Position numbers and translations under genes: made by a program. From NCBI GenBank assembly GCA_905221605.1, contig CAJNDS010001059.1:1-37828 (forward strand): a stretch of 37,828 nt of DNA. The letters are read 5' to 3'. This DNA comes from Symbiodinium natans (Eukaryota; Sar; Dinophyceae; Suessiales; Symbiodiniaceae). Each line of letters starts with the position of its first letter. Position 1 is the first letter of the stretch. The notes under the pieces were generated by a model. The model did no database searches. It saw only the letters and a list, made by a program, of their open reading frames with translations, and was not told the origin of the DNA. Shown here in pieces: positions 1 through 9,052 of the stretch.

Positions 1-2
1 TA

Positions 3-2108
3 CCATTGCTTCTATGGGGTCCATCGGGACCCTTTGCCCCTATGACGACGATTCGTGACGTGGTGATCAAGGCAAGGTCTACGACCTTCCTTGATCACCT
101 CAATGCCTATGTTGCTTGTCGTAGACATCGCGCACGTGTCAGATCCCTCAACAGCATTCTCCTTGCCTACAACCTGCCACTCACCTATCCCACAACACGT
201 GAGCTGAAGCTTGCTCTCATGGCCAATGACAGCCGACCTTTTAACCTAATCGCTGCTATAAATCTTCAGCTCCCGACAGAAGAGCTTGAACTTGCACTGA
301 ATCTCATAGCTGACAGGCTTGTTCCTTACTTCGACACGATCCCAAAGGAGCCGTGCAAGCTGCAGGCTGTCGTTAGTTGGAACGTTACCTCGCTGTGTAC
401 CTTCGACACTATTGGCCTTGCCAAGCTTCGTACCATTGGTGCGTTGGCTCACCAAACGCCCGTGCTTTTGCAGGAAACCAAATGGAATGCTGCCTGTTTA
501 CACCGATTCAGACAGGCAACAGCCAGAATAAATACGATTGCCTCTCTCGCTATTTGGAAGGAATCTGGACACTCTGGAGGAGTTGCTGTCTGTTTGCCAC
601 AGGACTATAAAGTCGTAGAAACTGTTGACCTTGTGCCCGGTTTTGCCCTTGCCGTGCTGGTCAGATTTCGGTCTGTCTGCTACTGGCTCCTGTCGGTTTA
701 TTGGCACCCTGATCAATGGGGGAAGCTTTTCCCTGCACTTAGTGCTTTTGTCAAGGATGCAACTCATGTGGTTGTCCTTGGGGGGGACTTCAATGCTGTT
801 AATCAGCAGAAGGAGGGTGAGTATGCACATCTCCTTGCTCAAGGCGACATGATTGAATGCAAGTCTGACAGGCCAACTTTCGAGCAAGGCTCTACCTGCA
901 GTCACCTTGACCATTACCTTATTTCCAGTTCGTTGTACTTGTCTGCCAAGATCTGTTCTGTCTCTTGGAAGCACAAAAAAGTAACTGGAGGACATCACTT
1001 GGTAAAGATTCGGTTTCGGCCGAAGCATAAGCTTGACAAAGATGTCCCGGCGATACCTGTTCGGACAGTTCCTGCTGCGGCTTTTTCTGTTCCACCTGCG
1101 ACTACTGACTTGCCTGGCATCGAGGCTGCGGAGACTAGCCCTTCGCACCTTCTTCTTCGTAAACTAATTAATTGCACTAAAGCCCGCTTGATTGAAGAGC
1201 AGAACAATGGTCAAAAACTCTGCCCTTCTGACGCGCTCGTTGCACAAAAAGCCACATGTTTCTTGTGGCATGCAAACCTACGTGCCCAAACTGGAAACTC
1301 AATTGCTGCATTAATTAGAAAGTTGGTACGCCTTTTGAACAGGAGCACTGGTGCGACTGTCGGTGTCAACGCAAGCACCGTCACATCTTTAGCCAGGCAT
1401 ATCACCATACCCCCTTTCACGCCGTCAGGTAATGGTTCAGCCGAGCTCCCGAGACATTGGCTTCAAGAAGCGCTTAATCGGCTACACCTTGGTGCAGAGC
1501 TGAAAACTGCCCCCTCACCAAGTCTTCGTTCCCTGGTTGCTCAAAGAGATTTGCAGGTTGATAAGTCTAAAATTAAGTGGCAGGCCTTCAGGAAGATCTG
1601 CCCTCGAATCATCGATTCGCAACAGGTCAGAAGCGAAGATGGCCAGCTGATCACATCTATGAGTCAGTTTGATGCTGCACTAAGGGCAACTAGAGCCTTT
1701 TGGCACCACTTCCCTTGTCAATACGATAACCAGTGGGACAAACTCCTACAGCAATATGCGCAAAGGGCCCCCTTCGTGCCGGCTGACTTACCAGATGAAA
1801 GCATCATCTTCAAGGCCATTATTACCACCAAGGATTCTTCCCCGGGTCCCGATGGTGTGCCCTATGCCTTCTATAGGCAAAATCCGAGTTATTTTGCCAA
1901 CTTACTTGGGGATCATATGTGGGAGATGTGCTTGTCTCAAGCTGATCATCCGCTTCAGGCCTTAGTCTTCATTCCCAAGGCAGACAAGGGTGCGTACGCG
2001 GACAACTACAGGCCACTAGACATGCCCGATACTTGTGATCGAATCATTGACTCCGCAATCTACGCTGTCCTTCAAAGACTCGCTACATCCTGCCCAGGCT
2101 CTTCTTAA
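3..2108 (+). CDS. LINE endonuclease domain and first part of reverse transcriptase (5' partial, frameshifted at 3' end)
   Basis: The frame is open to the window edge; the first in-frame ATG is at 42. Numbering from the codon at position 6, residues about 120-335 match the endonuclease/exonuclease/phosphatase fold: SWNVTSL near 124, QETKW, GGVAVCLP, GGDFNAV (Asp261, Asn263) and HLDHYLIS (Asp302). This domain nicks the target to prime reverse transcription. The last motif reads GGHHLV (328-331) where SDH is usual, so a catalytic Asp appears to be replaced. Near residue 610, SSPGPDGVPYAFYR and then VFIPKADKG..NYRPL are fingers motifs of the RT. The frame is then lost near 2,080 and the RT continues in another frame. 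Confidence 0.85.
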   Translation, partial: PLLLWGPSGPFAPMTTIRDVVIKARSTTFLDHLNAYVACRRHRARVRSLNSILLAYNLPLTYPTTRELKLALMANDSRPFNLIAAINLQLPTEELELALNLIADRLVPYFDTIPKEPCKLQAVVSWNVTSLCTFDTIGLAKLRTIGALAHQTPVLLQETKWNAACLHRFRQATARINTIASLAIWKESGHSGGVAVCLPQDYKVVETVDLVPGFALAVLVRFRSVCYWLLSVYWHPDQWGKLFPALSAFVKDATHVVVLGGDFNAVNQQKEGEYAHLLAQGDMIECKSDRPTFEQGSTCSHLDHYLISSSLYLSAKICSVSWKHKKVTGGHHLVKIRFRPKHKLDKDVPAIPVRTVPAAAFSVPPATTDLPGIEAAETSPSHLLLRKLINCTKARLIEEQNNGQKLCPSDALVAQKATCFLWHANLRAQTGNSIAALIRKLVRLLNRSTGATVGVNASTVTSLARHITIPPFTPSGNGSAELPRHWLQEALNRLHLGAELKTAPSPSLRSLVAQRDLQVDKSKIKWQAFRKICPRIIDSQQVRSEDGQLITSMSQFDAALRATRAFWHHFPCQYDNQWDKLLQQYAQRAPFVPADLPDESIIFKAIITTKDSSPGPDGVPYAFYRQNPSYFANLLGDHMWEMCLSQADHPLQALVFIPKADKGAYADNYRPLDMPDTCDRIIDSAIYAVLQRLATSCPGSS

Positions 2109-2634
2109 TCACTTCAAAGAACCACAGGCAAATTATGCCCAAATGCAACACTACTTGGAGCTCAAAGATGCCCAGTACACAGTCATGCTTTCCGACTTTG
2201 CCAAGGCCTTTGAACGGGTGAATCCCTGGTGGGTACTACAGTGCCTAGCGGCAAGAGCTGCCCCTGCCTGGATCAAAGCTTACCTCATCCACCTTATGTT
2301 TGGGAGGCGCACCCAGCATAAAGTGCAAGGTTTCTTGCTCGAGCCTATCTCCATCCACCAAGGCCTTGCTATGGGAAGGGCGACTTCTGTTGTCCTTTTC
2401 TGTCTCGCCTTAGATCCCTTGATTTGGGCGCTGCACGACATTTCTTCCTTCATAAGACTAACGGCTTACATGGACGATAACAGCGCTGCCTCCAAAGGCC
2501 TGCATTGGGTGGAAAGGCACAAAGAACTTTCGAACCAGCGCACAGCGCGGGGTTACAAGTTCTCCGTCACCAATGCTTCCAAGCAGGGTTTATTTCTTTA
2601 CAGGTTCTCCCTGGGGATGTCAGAGCATGCATAG
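2035..2634 (+). pseudogene. LINE reverse transcriptase palm (frame-shifted continuation)
   Basis: This frame carries the catalytic core that follows the fingers encoded upstream. The palm motif A region reads LSDFAKAFERVNPWW, the motif B region is HQGLAMGRATSVVLF, and the catalytic motif C is YMDD at 2,467-2,478. The order and spacing are those of a LINE RT. It has no convincing start of its own; the listed start is only where the frame becomes open. A single indel near 2,080 explains the shift from the upstream ORF, and another near 2,610 ends it. Programmed frameshifting or an unrecognised intron is possible, but several shifts in a row favour decay. Confidence 0.8.
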
Positions 2635-3141
2635 CCCAATTTGGTGTCGCTTGGATTGAGTCCAAACAGCTTCCACCGAGCAATACTCTCACCATTGGAG
2701 GTCCCTCATTGCATCAAGCCTTGTGCTTACTGCTTCAACAGAACATCTACAGCCTCGACCAAGCAATGAGGATGTCCTTGACTAGGCTTGACGTGCGACA
2801 CGGACTGCTCTTAGTAAGCGGAAGCAAATGCTACGTCCTGTCTAGCGATATGCTGCTTTGCATGTGCACACAACAGCAAAATTTCCAGGCTTTGTTGGCT
2901 TGCATAATTGCATCGCCTTGCAAATGCAAATGCAAAAACTTCTATTCTTACCAACAAGCCCTTCAAAACTGCTGATATCCTTCTCCTCGACATGACGCCT
3001 TGGGGGTCTAAGATTGCAACAATGTTGGGCTTTATCCTGCGTGGCCGCATGTCAAAATATGAATGGGAGCAAGCAACGTCTATTGATGAAATCCATTGGG
3101 TTGGACAAAGGAAATGTCAGATGTTTCCTTGCGCATGCTGA
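2600..3141 (+). pseudogene. LINE RT thumb/linker, broken by frame changes
   Basis: Protein-like sequence continues in one frame from about 2,610 to 2,975 (containing GPSLHQALCLLLQQNIYSL) and then in another from about 2,908 to 3,141 (containing ILLLDMTPWGSKIATMLGFI). Both lie between the YMDD box and the next long ORF, where the thumb and linker of a LINE polyprotein are expected. A Cys/Lys stretch (ASPCKCKCKNF) sits at the junction. No catalytic motif was recognised. The assignment rests on position and continuity rather than on motifs. Confidence 0.55.
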
Positions 3142-6100
3142 TCCTTGATAAGGCCTTGTGCAATATGTTGAGAAGGAATAAACAAGCTCTTTCCCTTACT
3201 GCATCAATGCCTGCCAGGATTCAATTCCATACGGCCTTCATTGCCTCTTGCCCTCTTTTCTGCAATTCCTTGTACGCCTTCACCAAAAGGCATATGCTCA
3301 AAGCACTAGCTATTGCCAGCTCAACTATTTTGAGGCGTCCCTGGATTCAGGCCAAACATATGGCGGGCGTTTTTGATTTTATCAAAGCGCCTAGGGCAAT
3401 GGATCCTGAGATCGGCGCCATATTATCTAAAGTTGGCCTACTGCTGCGCTGGAGAGGCAAATGGGCTTTAAACGTTATCCTGCATGACCTTGAAAATGCG
3501 CATGCGGCCAACCTTCCCTTCTACCATTCGTTGCTTGTGCAAGCCAGGCAAGCCATTCAGAAATCAGTCTCCTTAGGAGACTCACCAATCATTGAGCAGT
3601 TCAAAAGCAAGTGCCATGATGCCCTATCTGCTGCGCTGCCTCGAGTGAGCCCTCACTCAGGCGGTCGCAAGCTCAAGCAGGCGCAAATTGCGCTTAGAGC
3701 AGTGTTGCGCAATGCTGCTTGTGTTCAGGCGCAAGGATATCTTCGACAAAAAGTTGCGAACCATGCACATGAGAGACAGCTATGTGCCATTTTGCTTGCG
3801 CTAAACCTCCCGCCAAAGAACGTGGCTTCGGATGTCACTCGTTGCTACGCACTTAGATGGGCCATTGTTGAAGAAGCCGATGCATATTTTGTGTACAGGC
3901 AATATGCCTCTAGGGACGAGCAATGTAGAGTCTGCCTACGCAAACAAACAGGGAAAGAGCTCTGGTATGACAATGGGTTCGGCAGCATGCCAGTCTGCAA
4001 ACTCTGTCATCTCAACCAAAGCTGCCCTGATGACCTTGCCCATGCCATCAGCTGCATGCTGCCTTGCTGTGATGTTAACCAAGCACCACTCCTGCAATGT
4101 GCGGCAATGCCTGGTGCTCCGGCTAGAACTATTACTTACAGAGCAGCTATACCCAATGAGCACCAGTGTACTTTCATCCAAAGCCACTGCCTGCTCTGTG
4201 GGCTGGGAGCAAACACAACAGAGCATTGGCTTACGGCTTGTGTGGTCACCAAAGCCTCCCTCTTTATTGTCCTAGTCACATTGGGATATGCTGGCACTGC
4301 CTCGTTTGACTCCCTGTGTCACACTGCCCTTCCTAAGATCAATGTTGAGGGAGGGATTGACAAGAAATTCTGTGCCGTCCTATTAGCATGGATTGCGACC
4401 ATAAGAAGATATACTATGGAACAGCAATGCACCTGGCACCCTGGATGGTGTGAGACACCGCAACGGGCAAAACACATCAGTAACATACCCAAGCTCGCGT
4501 CACGTCTTTGGAATACCATCCCGAGGATGTTACTTCCCAAAGCATTACCGGCATGGTGGGTTGACACGGAACGCTGCAAGCCCTGTTGCAACGACGGAGG
4601 ACTCCATATTGAGGTCAAGCATCCCCTTTCTGCCTTAATTAAAGCAAGCGCCCAAGGTGTTACCGTCTCCCCCAGGAATGCCAATATAGGGGATGTCTTA
4701 GCAACATTAGATGCACAGCATTACTTGCTTGCACCTATGTATCAACAGACCCTTGGCGTCCCTAATGTTGCTCTATGGCCTAAAATGTGTCATTGCGGCA
4801 ATCTGCACCTTAAAGTTACGGCATTAAGGCCAATCCCTGCAGGTACTCCACTTATTGTTGAGTTCCTGTCAAAGACCCACCTTGTTGCTCAATTTGACGG
4901 CAGCTGCCACGTGCAAGAAGGTATCGGTGGTGCGGGTGGTATCGTATGGTCGCCCGGACCAGTCCCGGTAATTCTTGAAACGATTGCCATCCCACTCCAG
5001 CCTTGTCCAGATTCTATGTTTGCGGAAATATGCGCCGCTGACGCAACGTTAGACAAGGCATTATCTCTAGCTGCTAGCAATCAAATTAGGGAGGTTATCC
5101 TTCAGGGCGACTGCATCAACATTGTAAAGCACTTTGCTGGTGCCTTGAGACTACATAGGGAAGACCTAGTGCGAAAACTGGACAACATGTGGCAAAAGTT
5201 AACGCACACACCCATTACAGTGCATTGGTCATACGTCCCTCGCGTCGGCAACAAAGTCGCTGATCACCTGGCAGGAATCGCTGCTAACAGTCTCCGCTAC
5301 GAAGCACCCCTTCATGAAGATGTCTTCTTTGACTCGGGTGAGGGTCAGCCTCATATGCAAATAAACACTGAGTGCTTTCCGCCTATTCTGTTGCCTTCCA
5401 AGCAATGGCACCTGCAAGCTATACAGGATTTGCATTCCGGAGCTGAAACTATTTCTCTTGAAGCCCCCCCACTTTGGAATCCGGAACTGCTTTTGCGGTT
5501 TTGCCTCTACAATCGGATCAAGCCCCCCCCCGAGCTTGATACAACGTGGCCAGGGCTGGTCCAGTATCGAAGGCCATCTTTGCACCCACAGGGTAGATAT
5601 TATGCCATACGGCACTGGCAAACGAGTAAAAGGCCAACACGTTTCTTGGCCATCGGACCGAACGCAATTGAAATCGACATGAAAGGTGCGCATTATACGC
5701 TTTTGCGCCTCCTTACATGTCACAGCCCTACTCACCCACCCCTCCCAACGTTGCTTGAAGCCAGGGAGCTATTTAGTAGTCACCTTGCACGCGCGCCCAA
5801 AGCACAAACAGTGCAAACCAAGCACTTGTTGCAAAGAGCAGTTGGAATGGACAGCAATGCTTTCCTTCGGCATGTTTATGAAGGTAGTATTGCTGCTTAT
5901 GCCATCCCCCCTGCCTTGGCAAGTTTTCTTGCACATTTGGTGCAGGCCAAAGCTACCCTCCAGGTTATGATCCAGCAAGGAATCCCTTTTTACCAACCGG
6001 ATGCAAGGGTCAACAACAGGAATTGGGCAACTTTTGCACTTGAAGCTGCGGAAAGCTTCGTAATGCGAAAAGGGCTCGCTGCAATGCTCCCGTACTGCGC

Positions 6101-6515
6101 AGGCACAGTGCTTTGGGTACATGACGGGGTGTACGTCAAAAATAGAAACGCAGTTTCGCCCTTCATCGAAGGGGCTACTGAAGCGTTGGTTCAGCTCATC
6201 CAGGTGGGGCAGCACTGTCATCCACAGGTCACACCTAACCAGGAATTTGCTAACCTACAAGATGTCTTTGCTAGTACCACCACGAAGAGTGAATTTAATG
6301 CGGCAGTTGATGCGTTAAACGCTGCGGGTATCGCGTGTCATAGCCCTGCTCTCCCAAAGCGCCCAAAGGCAACCACCAACAGGGTGTCCAAGCGCCTTAT
6401 CCTGGAAGTTCAGGATATACTAGAGGTCGAGAGGCAAAGAGACGATAAAAGGAGACGCGTTGATGTTACAGCTGTTCCGCGTAGGGGATTGTGGGCAACA
6501 CCCCCCTCGTTGTGA
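3096..6515 (+). CDS. LINE C-terminal polyprotein: zinc-finger-like motifs, RNase H and a DNA polymerase A-like domain
   Basis: The open frame gives 1,139 codons; the first ATG is at 3,114. Around 3,928-4,070 lies a cluster of CxxC pairs (CRVC, CKLC), and near 4,186-4,236 a C-x2-C...H-x4-C motif (CLLCGL..EHWLTAC) resembles zinc motifs found after LINE RTs. Residues about 595-735 are RNase H, with FDGS, FAE, GDC and NKVADHLAG supplying the acidic residues; it would degrade the RNA of the RNA:DNA hybrid. Beyond that are about 400 residues not usual for LINEs. IEIDMKGAHYTLL (Asp861) resembles motif A of family-A DNA polymerases, TKHLLQRAVGM (Lys909) motif B, FALEAAESFVM the segment between B and C, and WVHDGVYV (Asp1010) motif C. 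RNase H is confident; the polymerase-like call is an inference from motif order. Confidence 0.8.
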   Translation: MGWTKEMSDVSLRMLILDKALCNMLRRNKQALSLTASMPARIQFHTAFIASCPLFCNSLYAFTKRHMLKALAIASSTILRRPWIQAKHMAGVFDFIKAPRAMDPEIGAILSKVGLLLRWRGKWALNVILHDLENAHAANLPFYHSLLVQARQAIQKSVSLGDSPIIEQFKSKCHDALSAALPRVSPHSGGRKLKQAQIALRAVLRNAACVQAQGYLRQKVANHAHERQLCAILLALNLPPKNVASDVTRCYALRWAIVEEADAYFVYRQYASRDEQCRVCLRKQTGKELWYDNGFGSMPVCKLCHLNQSCPDDLAHAISCMLPCCDVNQAPLLQCAAMPGAPARTITYRAAIPNEHQCTFIQSHCLLCGLGANTTEHWLTACVVTKASLFIVLVTLGYAGTASFDSLCHTALPKINVEGGIDKKFCAVLLAWIATIRRYTMEQQCTWHPGWCETPQRAKHISNIPKLASRLWNTIPRMLLPKALPAWWVDTERCKPCCNDGGLHIEVKHPLSALIKASAQGVTVSPRNANIGDVLATLDAQHYLLAPMYQQTLGVPNVALWPKMCHCGNLHLKVTALRPIPAGTPLIVEFLSKTHLVAQFDGSCHVQEGIGGAGGIVWSPGPVPVILETIAIPLQPCPDSMFAEICAADATLDKALSLAASNQIREVILQGDCINIVKHFAGALRLHREDLVRKLDNMWQKLTHTPITVHWSYVPRVGNKVADHLAGIAANSLRYEAPLHEDVFFDSGEGQPHMQINTECFPPILLPSKQWHLQAIQDLHSGAETISLEAPPLWNPELLLRFCLYNRIKPPPELDTTWPGLVQYRRPSLHPQGRYYAIRHWQTSKRPTRFLAIGPNAIEIDMKGAHYTLLRLLTCHSPTHPPLPTLLEARELFSSHLARAPKAQTVQTKHLLQRAVGMDSNAFLRHVYEGSIAAYAIPPALASFLAHLVQAKATLQVMIQQGIPFYQPDARVNNRNWATFALEAAESFVMRKGLAAMLPYCAGTVLWVHDGVYVKNRNAVSPFIEGATEALVQLIQVGQHCHPQVTPNQEFANLQDVFASTTTKSEFNAAVDALNAAGIACHSPALPKRPKATTNRVSKRLILEVQDILEVERQRDDKRRRVDVTAVPRRGLWATPPSL

Positions 6516-6559
6516 TGCGTGTAGTCCCCATTTTAACCACCCTCCCTCTTTCGTGATGG

Positions 6560-6577
6560 CGGCATCTTTGGCTCAGA
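6560..6577 (+). other. possible spliced-leader relic
   Basis: The stretch TTTGGCTCA matches nine consecutive bases near the 3' end of the dinoflagellate spliced leader as I recall it, preceded by an imperfect GGCAT. It lies about 30 bases before the next open ATG. The match is short and could be chance. Confidence 0.2.
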
Positions 6578-6607
6578 CCAGTTGTGAACGCCCGGGCACA
6601 ACCAAAC

Positions 6608-7189
6608 ATGCTGGCCGCCACACGCTGCCTCCTGGCTTGGCGTTACCATGAAGCCATTGGTAGTCATTCCAGCACAGCTGACTTCGAACTCACAGTTCTC
6701 CCTGCTGCAGCGGGAGCGATCCTCGTGGCTCTCTTAGAGGAAAGCAAGTCGAACGAAGCCCTTTCCCCGTACCATAAGGATCGTTTATATCGAGGCGTCT
6801 CCTTTGGTAATCCACTGATCATTCACGAGATTGTCGAAGATCTGGATGAGGAAAAACTCCTACTTGCATGGACTCTCATTGAAGTCATTGCAAGGCTGGA
6901 CGCTGCCACTCAACCTCGCGCTACCGTGTCAATGCTATGGAAAATAAGTGCACCAAATCTCCGTGCCATCTCGTGCGTTGGAGAACGTGCGCTTGCCCAA
7001 TCACTTTCGGAGCACTTTTCTTTGACCCCCAAGTGGTCTTCACGAGTTGTCGGGGCTTTAATCGGGCACAAAACTGGATGGGGTAGGGTAGAGGCATTGC
7101 TCCAGGTCTTAACGCCAAGAGCAACAGTCATTGCCCGTGAACTGTGTGAGTGTGAACAATTCCCCTATCACTTCTTTTGGCCGTGGTAG
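6608..7189 (+). CDS. hypothetical helical protein
   Basis: The first in-frame ATG at 6,608 gives about 193 residues. The sequence is rich in Leu, Ala and Glu and appears mainly helical, with segments such as IIHEIVEDLDEEKLLLAW and ERALAQSLSEHF. I recognise no family. A similar pattern (LLLAW followed about 35 residues later by ER.A..ILEHL) occurs in the ORF ending at 12,380, so the two may be distant paralogs; that is a visual impression only. It follows the LINE and precedes the paralog pair at 7.5-10.5 kb on the same strand. No promoter or splice signal was identified. Confidence 0.4.
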   Translation: MLAATRCLLAWRYHEAIGSHSSTADFELTVLPAAAGAILVALLEESKSNEALSPYHKDRLYRGVSFGNPLIIHEIVEDLDEEKLLLAWTLIEVIARLDAATQPRATVSMLWKISAPNLRAISCVGERALAQSLSEHFSLTPKWSSRVVGALIGHKTGWGRVEALLQVLTPRATVIARELCECEQFPYHFFWPW

Positions 7190-7536
7190 TCATACCTTGT
7201 TTCTTCTCACACAATAGATCCAGAGCCACGTTATTGGCTTTAATGCCCCTGGCTGGACCCACCTCACTTTGGCCATCTGTTCGCAGACAGTGGAGCTATG
7301 TGCCAATGTGTCCACTGAGTGAGGGTGTGGTTGCCCCTTGTACTTTGTGCTCGGTGGGCTTTATTGCCGCTTATGGTACTCGTACCTTTACGTGCTCCTC
7401 TGTTATTTGCTTCGTTGTTTGATCACTGCTAACATTGTGATCACCTACCCCTCCCCATCCGAATATAGTTGGCACATGCGTGACAGTTATTTTGCTCAAG
7501 CGCTCGTTATGGGAGCACTGACCCTTAACTCGCGCA
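7190..7536 (+). other. intergenic stretch, no feature recognised
   Basis: The stretch is pyrimidine-rich and T-rich (many CTT, TGTT and TTTG runs) with scattered stops in all frames. I see no conserved element in it. Confidence 0.4.
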
Positions 7537-8889
7537 ATGGCCTTCTGTCTGGATTTGGCGCCGGATCATCTTAGGAAGATTCTTGGCTCTTCCATCCATA
7601 CTTCGCCCTGCCTCTTCTCGTATGACAACAAATTCTGCACCGTGGAGTCCAGTATCGCCTTTTGCATTATGCAGCTGGCTGGCACGGTCTCCATTCGTGC
7701 ACACTTGGATGCCGATGTAAAGTCCTCCGAATTGGTTGGGGCTGCTCTCCAGCTTATCCACCGCTGTTGGTCCAAGGGACTTGCCCTCCAGTTAAGGGAG
7801 ATAGATGGATGCGGATGCCTTGAGTGGCAGCAATGGGGGTTGCAAACTCTGCGCGCTATGGGTTCGGTGAGTGTGGCGTGGCATAATGTACTTGCTGGCC
7901 ACATCGGGCAGGCGTATATAATTGCGCTCCCGGTAACATTGCATGCATCTTGCAGAATTGCCACTACCACCCTGGGCAGCTACGAGGTGTTTTTTCTTCG
8001 GTTGAGCTCGCTGTCCTGTCTGCCTGTTTTCCGTCTTCATGCACCTCTTCTCGCATACCAAAGGTCACCTCCCACCCTGCTTGCTCGTGCCACCCACCAT
8101 GGTTTTTGGCCTGGCGTTCTTAAACGCCCCTCTGGGCCCCTCCCAGCCGAGAATGGCACCGGTGCGCCACGAGTGCAAGAGTACCAGTTCACCACCCAAA
8201 CGGCCTGCGCCTTTCACGAACAGGGTCTTGGTGCGACCTGTGCTTTCGTTGGCCAAATCGCCACCTTCGTCCTCGTTGAAGTTGGACTCGAGTTTGGATG
8301 TATGCTCAAGTACACCATGTGTTGCTCACCCTACACGCACGGAGAGTGGTACCTCCTCGACTCTACCCAACTAGGCGCTGAACTTCTTCCGCTCCTCCTG
8401 GAAAACATGGCCTTCCGACTTGATCTCAATCTGGTGCAAATCCAAGTAGTTGTCCAGGGACTGACTTTTGCTGTCCCTCTAGTCAGCTTTCTTGTTGATT
8501 GGCCTGTTGGCACGGTCTTTATTGCTGTTGCCTTCCCCTCCTTTGAGCACATGGTAGAGGCGCATCCGGTCCTGGTAGGGTCTTACTTTAGTAGGCGCCT
8601 CTGTATTGTCAATCCGCCTGATGGGATGCTCCCTCTCAATCTCACAATCGATCCAATGCTGCCGGTCCTAATGCTGCAAATACTAATTGTGCAACACATG
8701 CGGCAACGGAGTGGTTACCTTGAAAGTCGGGCTTTCGTACTTTGCGATGAACAGGGCTTTGTTGCGGACACGTGCACCAAAATCCAAACAGCGTTCCATG
8801 AGGATGCGAGGGTGCTTCTTAAGTATAAGTGCCTCACCTTCGAAGGTCACCTGTTTAGATTGGTCTCCGCCTCCCACAGCCTACTTTGA
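7537..8889 (+). CDS. hypothetical protein, first member of a tandem paralog pair
   Basis: An ATG-started frame of 450 codons. I do not recognise a known domain. The C-terminal third shares clear landmarks with the ORF at 9,053-10,453: VDWPVGT.F, an AHP further on, then MR.RSG.LE.R.FVL.D.QG.VA, and a final AF...A..LLK. A GCMLKY..C.SP segment upstream also has a counterpart (GCMIQI..C.AP). The two ORFs lie head-to-tail with 163 bp between them, so they look like an old tandem duplication. The shared cysteine, Trp and Gly positions suggest a folded domain rather than random ORFs. Function unknown. Confidence 0.55.
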   Translation: MAFCLDLAPDHLRKILGSSIHTSPCLFSYDNKFCTVESSIAFCIMQLAGTVSIRAHLDADVKSSELVGAALQLIHRCWSKGLALQLREIDGCGCLEWQQWGLQTLRAMGSVSVAWHNVLAGHIGQAYIIALPVTLHASCRIATTTLGSYEVFFLRLSSLSCLPVFRLHAPLLAYQRSPPTLLARATHHGFWPGVLKRPSGPLPAENGTGAPRVQEYQFTTQTACAFHEQGLGATCAFVGQIATFVLVEVGLEFGCMLKYTMCCSPYTHGEWYLLDSTQLGAELLPLLLENMAFRLDLNLVQIQVVVQGLTFAVPLVSFLVDWPVGTVFIAVAFPSFEHMVEAHPVLVGSYFSRRLCIVNPPDGMLPLNLTIDPMLPVLMLQILIVQHMRQRSGYLESRAFVLCDEQGFVADTCTKIQTAFHEDARVLLKYKCLTFEGHLFRLVSASHSLL

Positions 8890-8925
8890 TGCTAGGACGG
8901 CTGGCTTTGCTGCATTGGTAACGCC

Positions 8926-8946
8926 TTCTTGCCGCCTTTTGGCTCA
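8926..8946 (+). other. possible spliced-leader relic
   Basis: GCC followed by TTTTGGCTCA matches thirteen of fourteen bases of the 3' half of the dinoflagellate spliced leader if one A is missing. It lies between the two tandem paralogs, about 110 bases upstream of the second one's first ATG. It is suggestive only. Confidence 0.25.
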
Positions 8947-9052
8947 CACTAGCGTAGTAGAGCTTTGGCTCATGGGAGTCTGAGGCTGCCCCGCGACGTC
9001 ACTTTCCTGCCGCCACACTATACGACTCGTTGCCTTGCGGCCCAACTTGAGC

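Larger units (their letters stand above)
1..6518 (+). mobile_element. LINE-type (non-LTR) retrotransposon, 5' truncated by window edge
   Basis: The segment encodes, in order, an AP-endonuclease-like domain, a reverse transcriptase with a YMDD box, cysteine-rich zinc-finger-like motifs, an RNase H domain and a long extra C-terminal domain. Endonuclease-RT-RNase H is the known order for several LINE clades. The reading frame changes at about 2,080, 2,610, 2,950 and 3,110, alternating between two frames, so this copy is either decayed or contains introns I cannot define. The 5' end lies outside the window. No poly-A tail, terminal repeat or target-site duplication was recognised after the stop at 6,515, so the 3' boundary is uncertain. 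Confidence 0.85.
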
